Counted from the stretch's first letter, positions 26,005-35,298 are shown. The stretch: DNA of 64,000 nucleotides from Candidatus Sumerlaeota bacterium (GCA_030156535.1 JASGMJ010000006.1:90121-154120); one strand, 5' to 3'. Made by a program: numbers and translations. The notes: generated by a model from the sequence alone, not told the origin.

Positions 26005-26328
26005 GCGAACGGCAACCTAGCCACGTCATTCACACCCACCCCCCGCCCGCTCCCACCGGAGCGGGCGGTTTCCGTCAGTCCCCCATCTGCCCTCTTCTCG
26101 TCAAAACGAGACACTGCCGACACATCGGCGTCCGCAAACGAGACGAGACTTTTCACATCTGATCGAGAAAAGATTGGCAACTCCAGTCCCATGAGCCTTG
26201 CGCGGCGGAACGCGAAGCAGGTAGTTTTTTGCTGTATGCTCCGCATATTGGCATTGGCTTCGCCCAGTGAAGTAATGCAGATAACAGCACTCCTTTGAGC
26301 TGAATTAGAGAGAGCAGGTATACCCCTC
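26005..26328 (+). other. Intergenic region upstream of the desaturase, relatively A+T-rich
   Basis: No gene is seen in these 324 bases. A strong terminator lies at the left end. From about 26100 onward the base composition is less G+C-rich than its surroundings, with the octamer AACGAGAC twice (near 26105 and 26138) and a T-run near 26226. This is the expected promoter and regulatory region for the desaturase. No confident promoter boxes can be assigned. Confidence 0.4.
26043..26071 (+). terminator. Intrinsic terminator after the dockerin-type gene
   Basis: Perfect 11-bp stem CCGCCCGCTCC / GGAGCGGGCGG, loop CACC, followed by TTT, 38 bases after the stop codon at 26004. Confidence 0.75.
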
Positions 26329-27474
26329 ATGTCCCAAGTCATGGCCTCCCCGTCGGGGGGCAGCGTTACCCGTACCAAGAAGTCAGGGGCGAGCAAGTCC
26401 CCCCGCGTGCGGTTCGAGCCCACAAAAGGTTTCCAGCACGAATTGAAAAGCCGCGTGGAGGAATACTTCGCGGCAACCGGCAAGACACCGCGCGGATCCA
26501 CCGCCATCTACCGCAAAGCAATCGTCATTCTCGCCTGGCTGGCAGGTTCCTACGCCGCCTTGGTCTTTCTGCCGCTCCCGCTGTGGGGCTCCATCGCAGC
26601 CGCCCTTTCTCTGGGGCTCGCCACCGCAGCCGTCGGCTTCAACATCCAGCACGACGGCGGGCATCGCGCCTTCTCCGACAACACGCTCCTCAACAAGGCG
26701 TCCGCGTTCACTCTCGACATCGTCGGAGCCAGTTCCTACATCTGGAACCATAAGCACAACGTCCTGCACCACACCTACGCCAATATCGAAGGGCACGACG
26801 ACGACATCGACCTCGGCGTTCTCGGCCGTCTCTCCCCCCACCAGAAGTACCTCTGGTTCCACCGCTTCCAGCACGTCTATCTCTGGTTTTTCTACGGTTT
26901 TCTGACCTTCAAGTGGTTCTTTGTCACCGACTTCGTCCGCGCCATGAGCGGCAAGATCAACACGCACTCCTTCCCCCGCCCCAAGGGGATGGATCTCTTC
27001 CTCTTCGTGCTCGGCAAAGTCATCTTCTTCTCCCTCGCCTTCGTGATCCCCGCGCTGATCTACCCGCTCCCCATCGTGATCGCCTTCTTCATGGGGATTC
27101 AGTTCGTCCAGAGCGTCATCATCAGCGTCGTCTTCCAGATGGCCCACACGGTGGAAGAAGCGGAGTTTCCGATTCCCGAAGGCACGCCACCCGAGCGCAT
27201 TCGCAACGAATGGATGATTCACCAGATCGAAACGACGGTGGATTTCGCCCGCAACAACAAGCTGCTGGGCTGGTACATCGGCGGCCTGAACTTCCAGATC
27301 GAGCACCATCTCTTCCCGCGCGTCTCGCACGTCCACTACCCCGCCTTGTCGCGGATCGTGGAGGAGACCTGCGCGAAGTACGGAGTCACCTACACGGCGC
27401 ACCCGACCCTCTTCCACAGCCTGCGCTCGCATTACCGCTGGCTGCGGACGCTCTCGCATCCCACGCCAGCCTGA
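26329..27474 (+). CDS. Membrane fatty-acid desaturase, front-end type, without cytochrome b5
   Basis: 381 residues with four or more hydrophobic segments. The three histidine boxes that bind the di-iron centre are intact: HDGGH (~108), HNVLHH (~143) and QIEHH (~323). The Gln in the third box (GGLNFQIEHHLFPRVSH) is characteristic of front-end (delta-5/delta-6-like) acyl desaturases, though bacterial acyl-CoA desaturases of this class also carry it. Many eukaryotic relatives have a fused cytochrome b5; this one has only a basic N-terminus, so electrons must come from elsewhere. Probable role: introducing a double bond into membrane fatty acids. Confidence 0.9.
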   Translation: MSQVMASPSGGSVTRTKKSGASKSPRVRFEPTKGFQHELKSRVEEYFAATGKTPRGSTAIYRKAIVILAWLAGSYAALVFLPLPLWGSIAAALSLGLATAAVGFNIQHDGGHRAFSDNTLLNKASAFTLDIVGASSYIWNHKHNVLHHTYANIEGHDDDIDLGVLGRLSPHQKYLWFHRFQHVYLWFFYGFLTFKWFFVTDFVRAMSGKINTHSFPRPKGMDLFLFVLGKVIFFSLAFVIPALIYPLPIVIAFFMGIQFVQSVIISVVFQMAHTVEEAEFPIPEGTPPERIRNEWMIHQIETTVDFARNNKLLGWYIGGLNFQIEHHLFPRVSHVHYPALSRIVEETCAKYGVTYTAHPTLFHSLRSHYRWLRTLSHPTPA

Positions 27475-27500
27475 GACGGTGGGCGGTTCCGGATATGAAT

Positions 27501-27537
27501 CGGGCGGATCCTTTCGGACCCGCCCGTTGTGTTTTTA
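27501..27537 (+). terminator. Terminator between the desaturase and grpE
   Basis: CGGGCGGATCC and GGACCCGCCCG pair with one A-C mismatch around TTTC, followed by TTGTGTTTTTA on the plus strand. It lies between the convergent stops of the desaturase (27474) and grpE (27535) and can serve the plus strand best. Confidence 0.7.
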
Positions 27538-28257
27538 TGTTGATGGCTCGTCTGGAACAGGCGTCTTGGGGGGTGTCCCGGCCGTGTCCGCGTTTGGCTT
27601 GTTCACCTTCACCATGGCGGGGCGCAGCACGCGCTCCTTGAGCCTCCAGCCCGGCCGAAGCACTTCCACGATTTCGCCATCAGCCTTTTCGGCAAAGCAC
27701 TCGGTGGCCACGGCCTCGTGCAAAGCGGGATCGAACGTCTCGCCCATCGGGTCGATGACCTGCAACCCGTTGGAGGCAAGGACACCCATCAGCTCGCGAT
27801 GGATCATCACAACGCCCTGACGCACGGAATCGACGTCGGTGGCCGATTCAAGCGACTGCAACGCCAGCCCGAAATGGTCGAGAGCCGGCACGATGCTGTG
27901 GAGCAGATCCTCCGTGGCATACTTGCGCAGCTCGTCCTTTTCCTTCAGGTGGCGGCGGCGCTGGTTTTCGAGATCGGCCCTCCCGCGCAGCACCTGCTCC
28001 TTGAGTTCCTCACGCTCTTTCTCGGCGGCCTGCTTCTCCGCCTTCAGTTGCTCCAGAATCTCCGGGCTGATGGAGGGCGCGGCTGCCGCTCCCCCGGTGG
28101 TCTCCACGAGGGGCTGCGAGTTATAGCTGCGCCGGCGCAGGCGGTACTTCCTGCGCTTGCGCAAGCCCCCCAGCGGCACGCCCGGAGCGGCAGGCGAGGG
28201 GGTGGGGGTGGGAGCGGGGCCTCCGATGACACGGGTGCGGGGCTTGGGAAGATCCAT
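27535..28257 (-). CDS. grpE: Nucleotide exchange factor GrpE
   Basis: 240 residues. GrpE releases ADP from DnaK. A basic, Pro-rich N-terminal tail (~60 residues) precedes a long coiled coil (LEQLKAEKQAAEKEREELKEQV), then RADLENQRRRHLKEKDELRKYA. The C-terminal beta domain has the family signature (DPALHEAVATECFAEKADG, LRPGWRLKERVLRPAMVKV). The frame is open upstream to 28365, but ATG 28257 follows GAGGAAC and gives a normal length. dnaK and dnaJ are not in the window, so grpE is unlinked here. No CIRCE element is seen upstream. Confidence 0.93.
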   Translation of the reverse strand: MDLPKPRTRVIGGPAPTPTPSPAAPGVPLGGLRKRRKYRLRRRSYNSQPLVETTGGAAAAPSISPEILEQLKAEKQAAEKEREELKEQVLRGRADLENQRRRHLKEKDELRKYATEDLLHSIVPALDHFGLALQSLESATDVDSVRQGVVMIHRELMGVLASNGLQVIDPMGETFDPALHEAVATECFAEKADGEIVEVLRPGWRLKERVLRPAMVKVNKPNADTAGTPPKTPVPDEPST

Positions 28258-28395
28258 GTTCCTCGTTTCATCCTCGAATCGAACTGTCGGGGAACGGACA
28301 AACGTTCCGCTGTGGCTTAATGCGCCACGTTCCGAAGGCCAGGGCCTTCCTCCCGCATGAGACAACCAAAAACGGGCCCGGAAAGGATGCCCGGC

Positions 28396-29721
28396 CTACC
28401 CCGCCGTGGGGCGATGCTCAACCGACGGCACCGAATCCCAGCGGCCGAGAAGCAACTCGCCTTCCTGCACGCCCTTCGTCACAATCACCCGGCGGCTGTT
28501 GCGGGCGCCCAATTCGACTTCGCGCTCCTGCCATCCCCCGTTGCCGTCCAGCACGCCGACCACTGCCTTGCCGTCGCGCCAGGCCACAGCTTCGACGGGG
28601 ATGGTCAGCACGTCCTCGTGGCGGTCGAGCTGGATCGAAACGCTCGCGGTGATTCCGGGCTTGATGCGCGGGTCCGGCTCATCGAATGCGATCTCGGTCT
28701 CGAAGACCTTCTGGCCCGAGTATCCTTCCGTCTGCACCAGGGCTCCGGCCGCGCTGGTCTCGCGCTCGATCGCGACCTTGCCGATCATCGTGACCTTCCC
28801 CGTCAGCTTGAGCCCATCGTAGGCGTCGAAGGCGATGCGAACGGGGGCACCGACGCGGACCTGGGCCACGTTGCCTTCGGGAATCTGGCTCTTCAAAATC
28901 AGTGTGGAAAGGTCGGGAATCCGGCCGATTTCCTGGCCGCCGCGCACTGAATCCCCTGGCTTGGCCTCCACCATTGCGTTCTGCGACCACTGCCAGCGCT
29001 TGGTCCTGATGAACATTCCGGCGACGGGTGCCTTCAGGCGCGAGGAGTCGATGCGCTCCTGGGCCTCGTCGACTTCGCGGCGGGCACGCTGCCCGCGCAG
29101 GGCCTGGCGCTCGATGTCGTTGAGCGTTGCCGTGCGGTTCGTTTCGCTCGTCAACGCTCCCGTGCGCAGGCTGAAATCGCTTCCCAGCGTCTGGTAGCGG
29201 CTGTTCACCACGTCGGACTCGGCCTCGCGCAGATCCTCGGCGGGCACGACGTCCTTTTCGAGCAGCACGGCCGTTTCCGCCAGCCGCGTGTTGATTTCCT
29301 GCAAGCGCACGCGCTCGAAGGCCAACTCCGCCTCGGCGAGGTCGGTGTCCAGCGTCCCCGAGCGGATCGCGATCGTCAGCGATTCCACAGAGGCCTCGAG
29401 TTCGGAGCGCACGGTCTTCAGCTCGTCGAGCTGATCCTGCAAGTCCTTGATTTCCTGGGTGTTCTCCATGACGAGGATGACGTCACCCTCGGCGACCGTC
29501 TGCCCCGTTTCGGCGAGGCTGATGAGCTTGCCTCGGTAAGGCGCAAGGACGGAAACGACGCGTGTCGCATCCACGACGCCGATCTCTTCGAGCACGAGCT
29601 CAAACGTGCCGCGCTCCACGCGCGCCTTTGGCAGCTCGTCAGCATTCTGAGTGCCGGAGCCGCACGCAAAGGCGGCCCCGGCAAACAGGATCAGACACAA
29701 CAGGCGATGAAGAGAGGGCAA
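28396..29721 (-). CDS. Membrane-fusion (RND/HlyD-type) adaptor lipoprotein
   Basis: 441 residues from a TTG start at 29721 (GGAG 12 bases upstream). Signal peptide ends in a lipobox (AAFAC, Cys20). Domains follow periplasmic adaptor order: a barrel/lipoyl half (GKLISLAETGQTVAEGDVILVME), a long coiled-coil hairpin (~90-225), the second lipoyl half (RLKAPVAGMFIRT), then beta-barrel and proximal domains (VGAPVRIAFDAYDG, IKPGITASVSI). Such adaptors join inner-membrane transporters (RND or MacB-like ABC) to an outer-membrane channel. No transporter gene lies next to it. It is 15 bases downstream of the CapD-GT gene. Confidence 0.85.
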   Translation of the reverse strand: MPSLHRLLCLILFAGAAFACGSGTQNADELPKARVERGTFELVLEEIGVVDATRVVSVLAPYRGKLISLAETGQTVAEGDVILVMENTQEIKDLQDQLDELKTVRSELEASVESLTIAIRSGTLDTDLAEAELAFERVRLQEINTRLAETAVLLEKDVVPAEDLREAESDVVNSRYQTLGSDFSLRTGALTSETNRTATLNDIERQALRGQRARREVDEAQERIDSSRLKAPVAGMFIRTKRWQWSQNAMVEAKPGDSVRGGQEIGRIPDLSTLILKSQIPEGNVAQVRVGAPVRIAFDAYDGLKLTGKVTMIGKVAIERETSAAGALVQTEGYSGQKVFETEIAFDEPDPRIKPGITASVSIQLDRHEDVLTIPVEAVAWRDGKAVVGVLDGNGGWQEREVELGARNSRRVIVTKGVQEGELLLGRWDSVPSVEHRPTAG

Positions 29722-29736
29722 TGCGCCACTCCGGGG

Positions 29737-32700
29737 TTACTTGGATTTGAGCTGGCGGTTGAGGGCAATGCGCCGCCGCAGTGCTTCCTGACGAGCCCGG
29801 TTCTTGTTCTTGTACTTCATCTCCGGGTCGCGGATCACGTCGGTGTTGTCGCCATGACGGCGGTAGAAGTAAAGCACTTCGTGAACGCGGTCCACGTCGT
29901 ACTTCTCGCCCGTCTTGACGACCATGTCGTAGTCTTCGCCGAAGTTGCCGTAGTGTTCCTCGTCGTAGTAGCCGAACTCTTCGAGCACGGCCTTGGGGAA
30001 CACGCGGAGCGCTCCGGCGCCGTCGCGGCGCAGGATCTGGTTGCGCGAGTAGCCGCTGTGCGTGATCGGGTCCACGTCCTCGATCACGTTCGCGTTTTCG
30101 TCCATGAGCCGGTAGTAGCTGATGGCCAGGCCGCACTTGGGATGGCTCTCAAGGTGCCCGACCATCTTCTCCAGCGTCGTGGGTGCGTACTGGTCGTCGC
30201 TGTCGAGCTGGCAGATGTACTTGCCGCGGGACGCCTTGATTGCCTCGTTGAGCGCCGAGGCGATGCTGCTTCCCTTGCCGTGCAGCAGGCGCACCCGGGG
30301 GTCCTTCTTCGCGATTTCATTCACGACGTCGATGGTGCCGTCCTTCGAGCCGTTGTCCACAACGATGACCTCGAAGTCCTGGAACGTGCCTTCGAGCACC
30401 TTCTGGATCGCGTTGCCGATGAAGCGCACGCGGTTGAGCACGGGAATCACGACCGAGGCCATGACCTCCGGCTTGGTGGCGGGCTGGGGAACGGGCAGGG
30501 TTTCGTGGTCGATCCACGCGCCCCAGCGCTTCAGCGCCTTCTCGAATGCGCCCGTCACTTCCTTGTCCATCTCGGCCGGATAGAAGACGTAGGAGAAGCC
30601 ACCCAGCGGCCCGGCTCCCGGCGAATACAGGCCACCGGCCTGCGATTCCTCCTTGGCCGGCTGCACCACGGTGACCACCGGCTCCGCGACGCGCAGGAAC
30701 ACGCCGTTGTCCAGCAGCCGCAACTGCGCGTCATACTCCCAGGCATACTTGAGCGATTCGTCGAAACCGCCGGCCTGGCGCAATGCGTCGGCCTTGTAGG
30801 CCATCACGGGGCCGAACTCGAAACGCTCGTGCGGGCAGCCTTCGTGCTGGTGCACGATGACGGTCTCTTCCTTGTCACCCGACTTGATGATGTGCGAAAC
30901 GTAGGTCAGGACGGCCTGCTCGTCGCCTTCGAGCACGCCGCGCACCTTGGCAACGAAGTCCTCGGCCAAAATCAGGTTGGCGACAACCGAGCAAAGAATC
31001 GCGCCCTCGGGGCACAGCGCGAGCGCTGCGTTCCAGCGCGCCGGCGGGTTCACGCAGTCGGCGGGCAGCGCCTTCGTGCGCGCACGCAGCGATTCCGGCA
31101 CGGCGGAATCTGACTCAAGCCCGGCGGTGATGAGCATCGCGTCCGGTTCGGCACGGGTGGCGAGATGGTCGAGAAACGCCTTGGCCTTCTCGGCTCCCAC
31201 CCCATCCAGAATCGCAAGAAATACGAATGGCTTCTTACCCTCGGTTGCTGACATTATCTCGTCCTCTCTTGTGTAATGGGGCTCCTCATCAGCCCGTGTT
31301 TCCCCTTCCAGTCCACTGAGCAGGTCCGCGTTCAGGGACTCCTCCTCACTGGCATTCTCCTCCTTGTCCGGCTCGTTTTCCGGCCTTTCCGCGTCCAGCC
31401 TGCCGATGCCGGTTTCCGGCGCGTCCTGTGGGAATCCGGGCTGCTCAATTTCGACGGAAGGATACGCCTGCGCCGGATCCTGGTGGAAATCTCCGCCTTC
31501 CAGTTCCGCAAGCGCCCCCGCTGGCAACGCCGGTTCCGCCTCCTCTGCGCCTTCGCGCACCGTTTGCGCGCCCGCTTCCTCTGCTCCCGGCTCGCCGGGT
31601 GTCAAGCCGGGCTGGTCCGGCGTCGCTTCCTGCGTCACTTCCGGCGCTGTTTCCTCGGCGAACAGATCGGGCTGATCCCCCTCGGCACCTCTCGGCGGTT
31701 CTTCGGCAACCTCATCGGCGGTTTCATCGGAAATTTCGCGTTCCAGTTCCGTGGCGGTGGTGCTCTCGGCCTCTTCGAGAGCCTCCTGCGCCTCCTCCAC
31801 GGCGTCCTCGAGCGCCTCGGCGTCCGACAACTCCGGCAGCTGGGCGGGGTGGTAGTCGGGAATCGCCTCGCGCAGCGTGCGGTAGATCCCCTCGCGGTCG
31901 TGTGACTCGGCCTGCTCTTGCAGCGTGGCCAGCAACTCCTGGGTTTCCTCCCACGCGGGCACCCGCCGCGGACGGGTGCACTTGACCTTGTCGATGCCCG
32001 TGCTCTCCGCACCTTCGTGCGATGTGACCAGGTCCTCGTGGAGTTTCTCGCCCGGCCGCAGCCCCGTGTACTGCAATTCCACGTCGATGCCTTCGCTCAG
32101 GCCCGAGAGCGTGATCATCTGGCGCACCAGATCGACGATGCGCACCGGCTCGCCCATCTCCAAGAGGAACAGGAGGCCGCTCTCGCGCTTGCGCCCGGCC
32201 TGGAGCAGCAGGCTCACCGCCTCGGGCACCGTCATGAAGTAGCGGGAAACATCCGGGTGCGTCACGGTGACGGGGCCGCCCGCCGCGATTTGCCGCTCGA
32301 ACGTGCGGGTTGCCGACCCCCGGCTCCCCAACACGTTGCCAAACCGCACGGCCTGGAAAATCGTTTCGGAGTCCGCCGCGAGACTGAACGCCACGAGTTC
32401 GGCCAGGCGCTTGCTCGCGCCCATCACGCCCGCGGGACGCACCGCCTTGTCCGACGAGACGAGAACGAAGCGCCGTGCCTTGTGGCGCTTGGCCAGGAAA
32501 GCCACGACCGCCGTCCCCAACACGTTGTTCTTGATCGCTTCCTCGGGCTGCGCCTCCATCAGGTCCACGTGCTTGTGCGCCGCCGCGTGAAAGACGATCG
32601 TCGGCCTGTAGTCCTCGAAGACGCGCTCCATCGCCGTGCGGTCGCGCACGTCCGCGATCACGGCCAACAGCTCCGTTTCCCCCTTCTTTCCCTGTAATTC

Positions 32701-33759
32701 CTGACGAATCTCGTGGATCGAGTTCTCGCCCTTGCCGAGCAGCACCAGCCGCTTCGGAAGGCACGTCAACACCTGGCGCGCCAGCTCGGAGCCGATCGAG
32801 CCACCCGCTCCCGTGATCAGCACCGTCTCGTTGCGCAGGTAGTTTTCGTCCTCGGGGAGCTGCAACCGCACTGCTTCGCGCCCCAGCAGGTCCTCCAGCT
32901 TCACCGCGCGCACCGGGCGCACCTCCACCCGTCCTTCGGCGATGTCGCGCAGGGCGGGAATCATGTGGAACGCCACCCGCGCGTTCTGGCAATGCCGCAC
33001 GATCTCGCGCATCATCGCGGGATCGTCCTCGTCCAGCGCGATCAGCACGGTCGTGATTCCGTGCTTCTTCAGCAACTCGGGGATTTTCTCGATCCGTCCC
33101 TCCACGGGAATCCCGTGCAGCGCCGTTCCCACGCGATTGGGCGTCGTCGCCACCGCGCAAACGGGGCGGAACTTCGCGGCCGCCGAGCGCAAAATCTCGC
33201 GCAGCGCCGTCTCCGCCACATCCCCGGCCCCCACGATCAGCGTCGCGGGCGCGTTGTCCTCGACGGAAGACTCGCGGCTCTCCGACCACAATCGCCGGCT
33301 GAATCGAAACCCACCCACCATGAAAATCGAAATGAAGAAGTACATGCCCAGAACGCCAAACGGCACCCGCATCACATGCGACGAGGGATCGTTGATGTCC
33401 AGGGGCGGCAGGGAAAAGAACGTGGCCCGCGTCTGAACGAACAGACTGAACAGCAGCCAGAAAGCGCCGTGTCCGAGCGCCGCCAGTCCGATCATTTTCA
33501 AGTCCGCCGTCCCCACATAGCGGGGCACGGTCCGGTACAGACCAAAGGCAAACAGCAACCCCACATGCATGAGCACGACCCACGGCAACAGGGCCAGCAT
33601 CTGCTCGGCCGCGCCGTAGGCCGGTTCACTCGTCAACGACGGAATCGTGAACTCAAATCGCAGCAGATAGGCCAGCACCCAGGCCAGCGAAAGCAGCAAA
33701 ACGTCCACAAAGACGAGAGATGCCTGACGGGTGTTCATCGATTTCAAGGCGCTCATCAT
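29737..33759 (-). CDS. CapD/FlaA1-like nucleotide-sugar dehydratase fused to two glycosyltransferase-2-like modules
   Basis: About 1340 residues. Part 1 (1-~638): four N-terminal membrane helices, a first Rossmann-like domain, then the short-chain dehydrogenase core of UDP-sugar 4,6-dehydratases of the WbpM/PglF/CapD group (TGAGGSIGSELARQV, VSSDKAVRPAGVMGASKRLAE, GEPVRIVDLVRQM, RPGEKLHEDL). Part 2 (~639-835): very acidic Glu/Pro/Ala linker. Part 3 (836-~1095): degenerate GT2-like module (GPVMAYKADALRQAGGFDES). Part 4 (~1097-1340): classical GT2 (SVVIPVLNRVRFIGNAI, CQLDSDDQY, NFGEDYDM). ATG 33759 follows GGGGAGG; the frame is open further upstream but unlike the family. ATG 31254, preceded by AGGACGAG, could give a separate 505-aa glycosyltransferase product. 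Role: surface glycan synthesis at the inner membrane. Confidence 0.82.
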   Translation of the reverse strand: MMSALKSMNTRQASLVFVDVLLLSLAWVLAYLLRFEFTIPSLTSEPAYGAAEQMLALLPWVVLMHVGLLFAFGLYRTVPRYVGTADLKMIGLAALGHGAFWLLFSLFVQTRATFFSLPPLDINDPSSHVMRVPFGVLGMYFFISIFMVGGFRFSRRLWSESRESSVEDNAPATLIVGAGDVAETALREILRSAAAKFRPVCAVATTPNRVGTALHGIPVEGRIEKIPELLKKHGITTVLIALDEDDPAMMREIVRHCQNARVAFHMIPALRDIAEGRVEVRPVRAVKLEDLLGREAVRLQLPEDENYLRNETVLITGAGGSIGSELARQVLTCLPKRLVLLGKGENSIHEIRQELQGKKGETELLAVIADVRDRTAMERVFEDYRPTIVFHAAAHKHVDLMEAQPEEAIKNNVLGTAVVAFLAKRHKARRFVLVSSDKAVRPAGVMGASKRLAELVAFSLAADSETIFQAVRFGNVLGSRGSATRTFERQIAAGGPVTVTHPDVSRYFMTVPEAVSLLLQAGRKRESGLLFLLEMGEPVRIVDLVRQMITLSGLSEGIDVELQYTGLRPGEKLHEDLVTSHEGAESTGIDKVKCTRPRRVPAWEETQELLATLQEQAESHDREGIYRTLREAIPDYHPAQLPELSDAEALEDAVEEAQEALEEAESTTATELEREISDETADEVAEEPPRGAEGDQPDLFAEETAPEVTQEATPDQPGLTPGEPGAEEAGAQTVREGAEEAEPALPAGALAELEGGDFHQDPAQAYPSVEIEQPGFPQDAPETGIGRLDAERPENEPDKEENASEEESLNADLLSGLEGETRADEEPHYTREDEIMSATEGKKPFVFLAILDGVGAEKAKAFLDHLATRAEPDAMLITAGLESDSAVPESLRARTKALPADCVNPPARWNAALALCPEGAILCSVVANLILAEDFVAKVRGVLEGDEQAVLTYVSHIIKSGDKEETVIVHQHEGCPHERFEFGPVMAYKADALRQAGGFDESLKYAWEYDAQLRLLDNGVFLRVAEPVVTVVQPAKEESQAGGLYSPGAGPLGGFSYVFYPAEMDKEVTGAFEKALKRWGAWIDHETLPVPQPATKPEVMASVVIPVLNRVRFIGNAIQKVLEGTFQDFEVIVVDNGSKDGTIDVVNEIAKKDPRVRLLHGKGSSIASALNEAIKASRGKYICQLDSDDQYAPTTLEKMVGHLESHPKCGLAISYYRLMDENANVIEDVDPITHSGYSRNQILRRDGAGALRVFPKAVLEEFGYYDEEHYGNFGEDYDMVVKTGEKYDVDRVHEVLYFYRRHGDNTDVIRDPEMKYKNKNRARQEALRRRIALNRQLKSK

Positions 33760-34358
33760 GCGGCGCGGCACCTCCCCAAGGAAACGATCCGGACAACACC
33801 GCGATCCTTTCGCCTGACACCGGACGGCTTCAACCATGATTGAACGGCACGCGGCCCGGGTTGCATCCGGGTTCCTCCAATCGAGACAAGCGTTGCGGGC
33901 CTGCAACGCCGCCGGAGGCTCCCCAGGGGCATCAGCATGGCCTGCGGGCAGACCGCACGCCGTGATTGCAGCCCCGCACCCGGGTCGCCTTGGCAGGCCA
34001 TTTCCCGACCAACAGTCAAGAAACGCGGGAATTGTGTTTGAACAGCGCCGCTCCCCCCTCCACGCCGGCTTAAACAAGTGACCCCCGGGTGGCTGGGGCA
34101 CCCGGGGGATCAAGAGACGCTTGCTCAGTGGTAGTATCTTCGCCCGTCCTTACCTGAGCAGCTACCGTGCCAACTCTCGCCGCAGTGTCTTTCCCATTAG
34201 ATTATCCCGCTCCTCCACCCATCCCCGCACCCGCCCCGCCTCCTCCCTCACCCCATCCACACAGTCCACACCGCACCAAACCCGGAGCCCGCAATTGTGG
34301 TTGAGCAGGTGCGGGACCGGCGGTACCCCAAACACCGTTCGACAGGGCAGGAGCCCCG
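33760..34358. other. 600-base non-coding divergent region
   Basis: No supported gene. The left part would be the leader of the CapD-GT gene (minus strand); the right part the promoter region of the zinc-ribbon gene (plus strand). It contains one strong hairpin (listed separately), pyrimidine-rich plus-strand stretches (34200-34280) and short inverted repeats of CCGGA. No known riboswitch is recognised. Confidence 0.45.
34082..34108. promoter_or_regulatory. Perfect 10-bp hairpin in the divergent region
   Basis: CCCCCGGGTG / CACCCGGGGG with a 7-base loop. Neither side has a proper T-run, so termination is doubtful. It may be a leader hairpin or a barrier between divergent transcripts. Confidence 0.4.
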
Positions 34359-34607
34359 ATGCGCGACGCCAACGACATCAAGCAATCCTACCACTGCGCA
34401 AAGTGCCGCAACTCAACGTGCGTCGTACATCACGTTACGATTCCCCGTGACGTCTTCCCCCTGCCCGTCGGACGTTATCTGATCACGACCTGTTCGCTGT
34501 GCGGATACACGGAGTTCTTCGATCAGTCCGTATTCGAACACAACGGCAGCTCCGTTCCCGCAAAAACCACCACCGCCGCGGAAGACTCCGGCATGGAACC
34601 GTCCTGA
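34359..34607 (+). CDS. Small zinc-ribbon protein
   Basis: 82 residues. Two CxxC pairs (YHCAKCRN and TTCSLCGYTEFF) about 30 residues apart form a probable zinc ribbon, similar to small nucleic-acid-binding zinc-ribbon proteins ending in a GYTEFY-like motif. ATG 34359 has CAGGAG upstream. The next gene, a lipoprotein, starts 13 bases after its stop, so they may be co-transcribed. Function unknown. Confidence 0.78.
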   Translation: MRDANDIKQSYHCAKCRNSTCVVHHVTIPRDVFPLPVGRYLITTCSLCGYTEFFDQSVFEHNGSSVPAKTTTAAEDSGMEPS

Positions 34608-34620
34608 AGGCGTACTGGCC

Positions 34621-35178
34621 ATGAAGCATCAAGCACTGATCCTCACAGGTTTGCTGATTCTGAGCACCGGCTGCACGAGCACCCGGGTGCAGCGTATCGG
34701 CACGGCGGAATACAACGCCGTGCGCGACCCCGAAGCCGTCCGCCTGTTCCTCGGTGATGTTTCGCGTCCCTACCGCGAAATCGCGTGGATCGACTCGTTC
34801 TCGGCGGTAGAGAAGGACCGCGAGGTGAAGCGCGAACAGCTCGCCGAGTTGCGCCGCGAGGCCGCCCGCATCGGCGCCGACGCCATCATTGAAATCCAGT
34901 CGCTGAAGGAAATGCGCCGGGGAATGACCAACGACCCGCGCACCCCCTTTCCCGCCTGGGAGCAGGCGCGCACTGAGATGAATTTTCTGCGCGGCAAGGC
35001 CGTCCGCTTTGTGGAAGAGGAGCAGGCACTCGAACGCGAAGAGGAACGCGCGGGCATGGAACTGATAGCACCGGAGACGGGCGAAACCCCTTCGGAAACC
35101 GCGCTCGACGAGATTCCCGAAGTCCCCGCTCCCCGCGATTCAACCCCCGACCCCGCCCCATCCCGCCCGGGCTACTAA
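34621..35178 (+). CDS. Lipoprotein of unknown function
   Basis: 185 residues. Signal peptide with lipobox (LSTGC, Cys at 18). A central segment (REIAWIDSFSAVEKDREVKREQLAELRREAARIGADAIIEIQ, split here only by reading) suggests a helical packing domain followed by a strand, as in small envelope-stress lipoproteins with a GADAII motif. The C-terminal third is Glu/Pro-rich and probably disordered. No enzyme motif. Closely follows the zinc-ribbon gene. Confidence 0.72.
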   Translation: MKHQALILTGLLILSTGCTSTRVQRIGTAEYNAVRDPEAVRLFLGDVSRPYREIAWIDSFSAVEKDREVKREQLAELRREAARIGADAIIEIQSLKEMRRGMTNDPRTPFPAWEQARTEMNFLRGKAVRFVEEEQALEREEERAGMELIAPETGETPSETALDEIPEVPAPRDSTPDPAPSRPGY

Positions 35179-35298
35179 CGACGGCGGCGGCCATTCGGTC
35201 AACTTGACGCCAACCCGTGTGCTGCCCCATCTTTTCAAGAATAATCAGGCGACACTGTTTCAAGCGCCTTGTCCCCTTCCGGAGCCCCCATTCGCATC

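Noticed and set aside
26001..26507. Minus-strand open frame upstream of the desaturase
   Set aside because: It overlaps a terminator, an A+T-rich promoter region and the desaturase start; no protein-like features.
29737..31254. Separate glycosyltransferase gene starting at ATG 31254
   Set aside because: The ribosome-binding site is plausible, but the frame is continuous with CapD and the intervening ~200 codons show a coherent acidic linker composition. It is kept as a possible second product rather than a separate gene.
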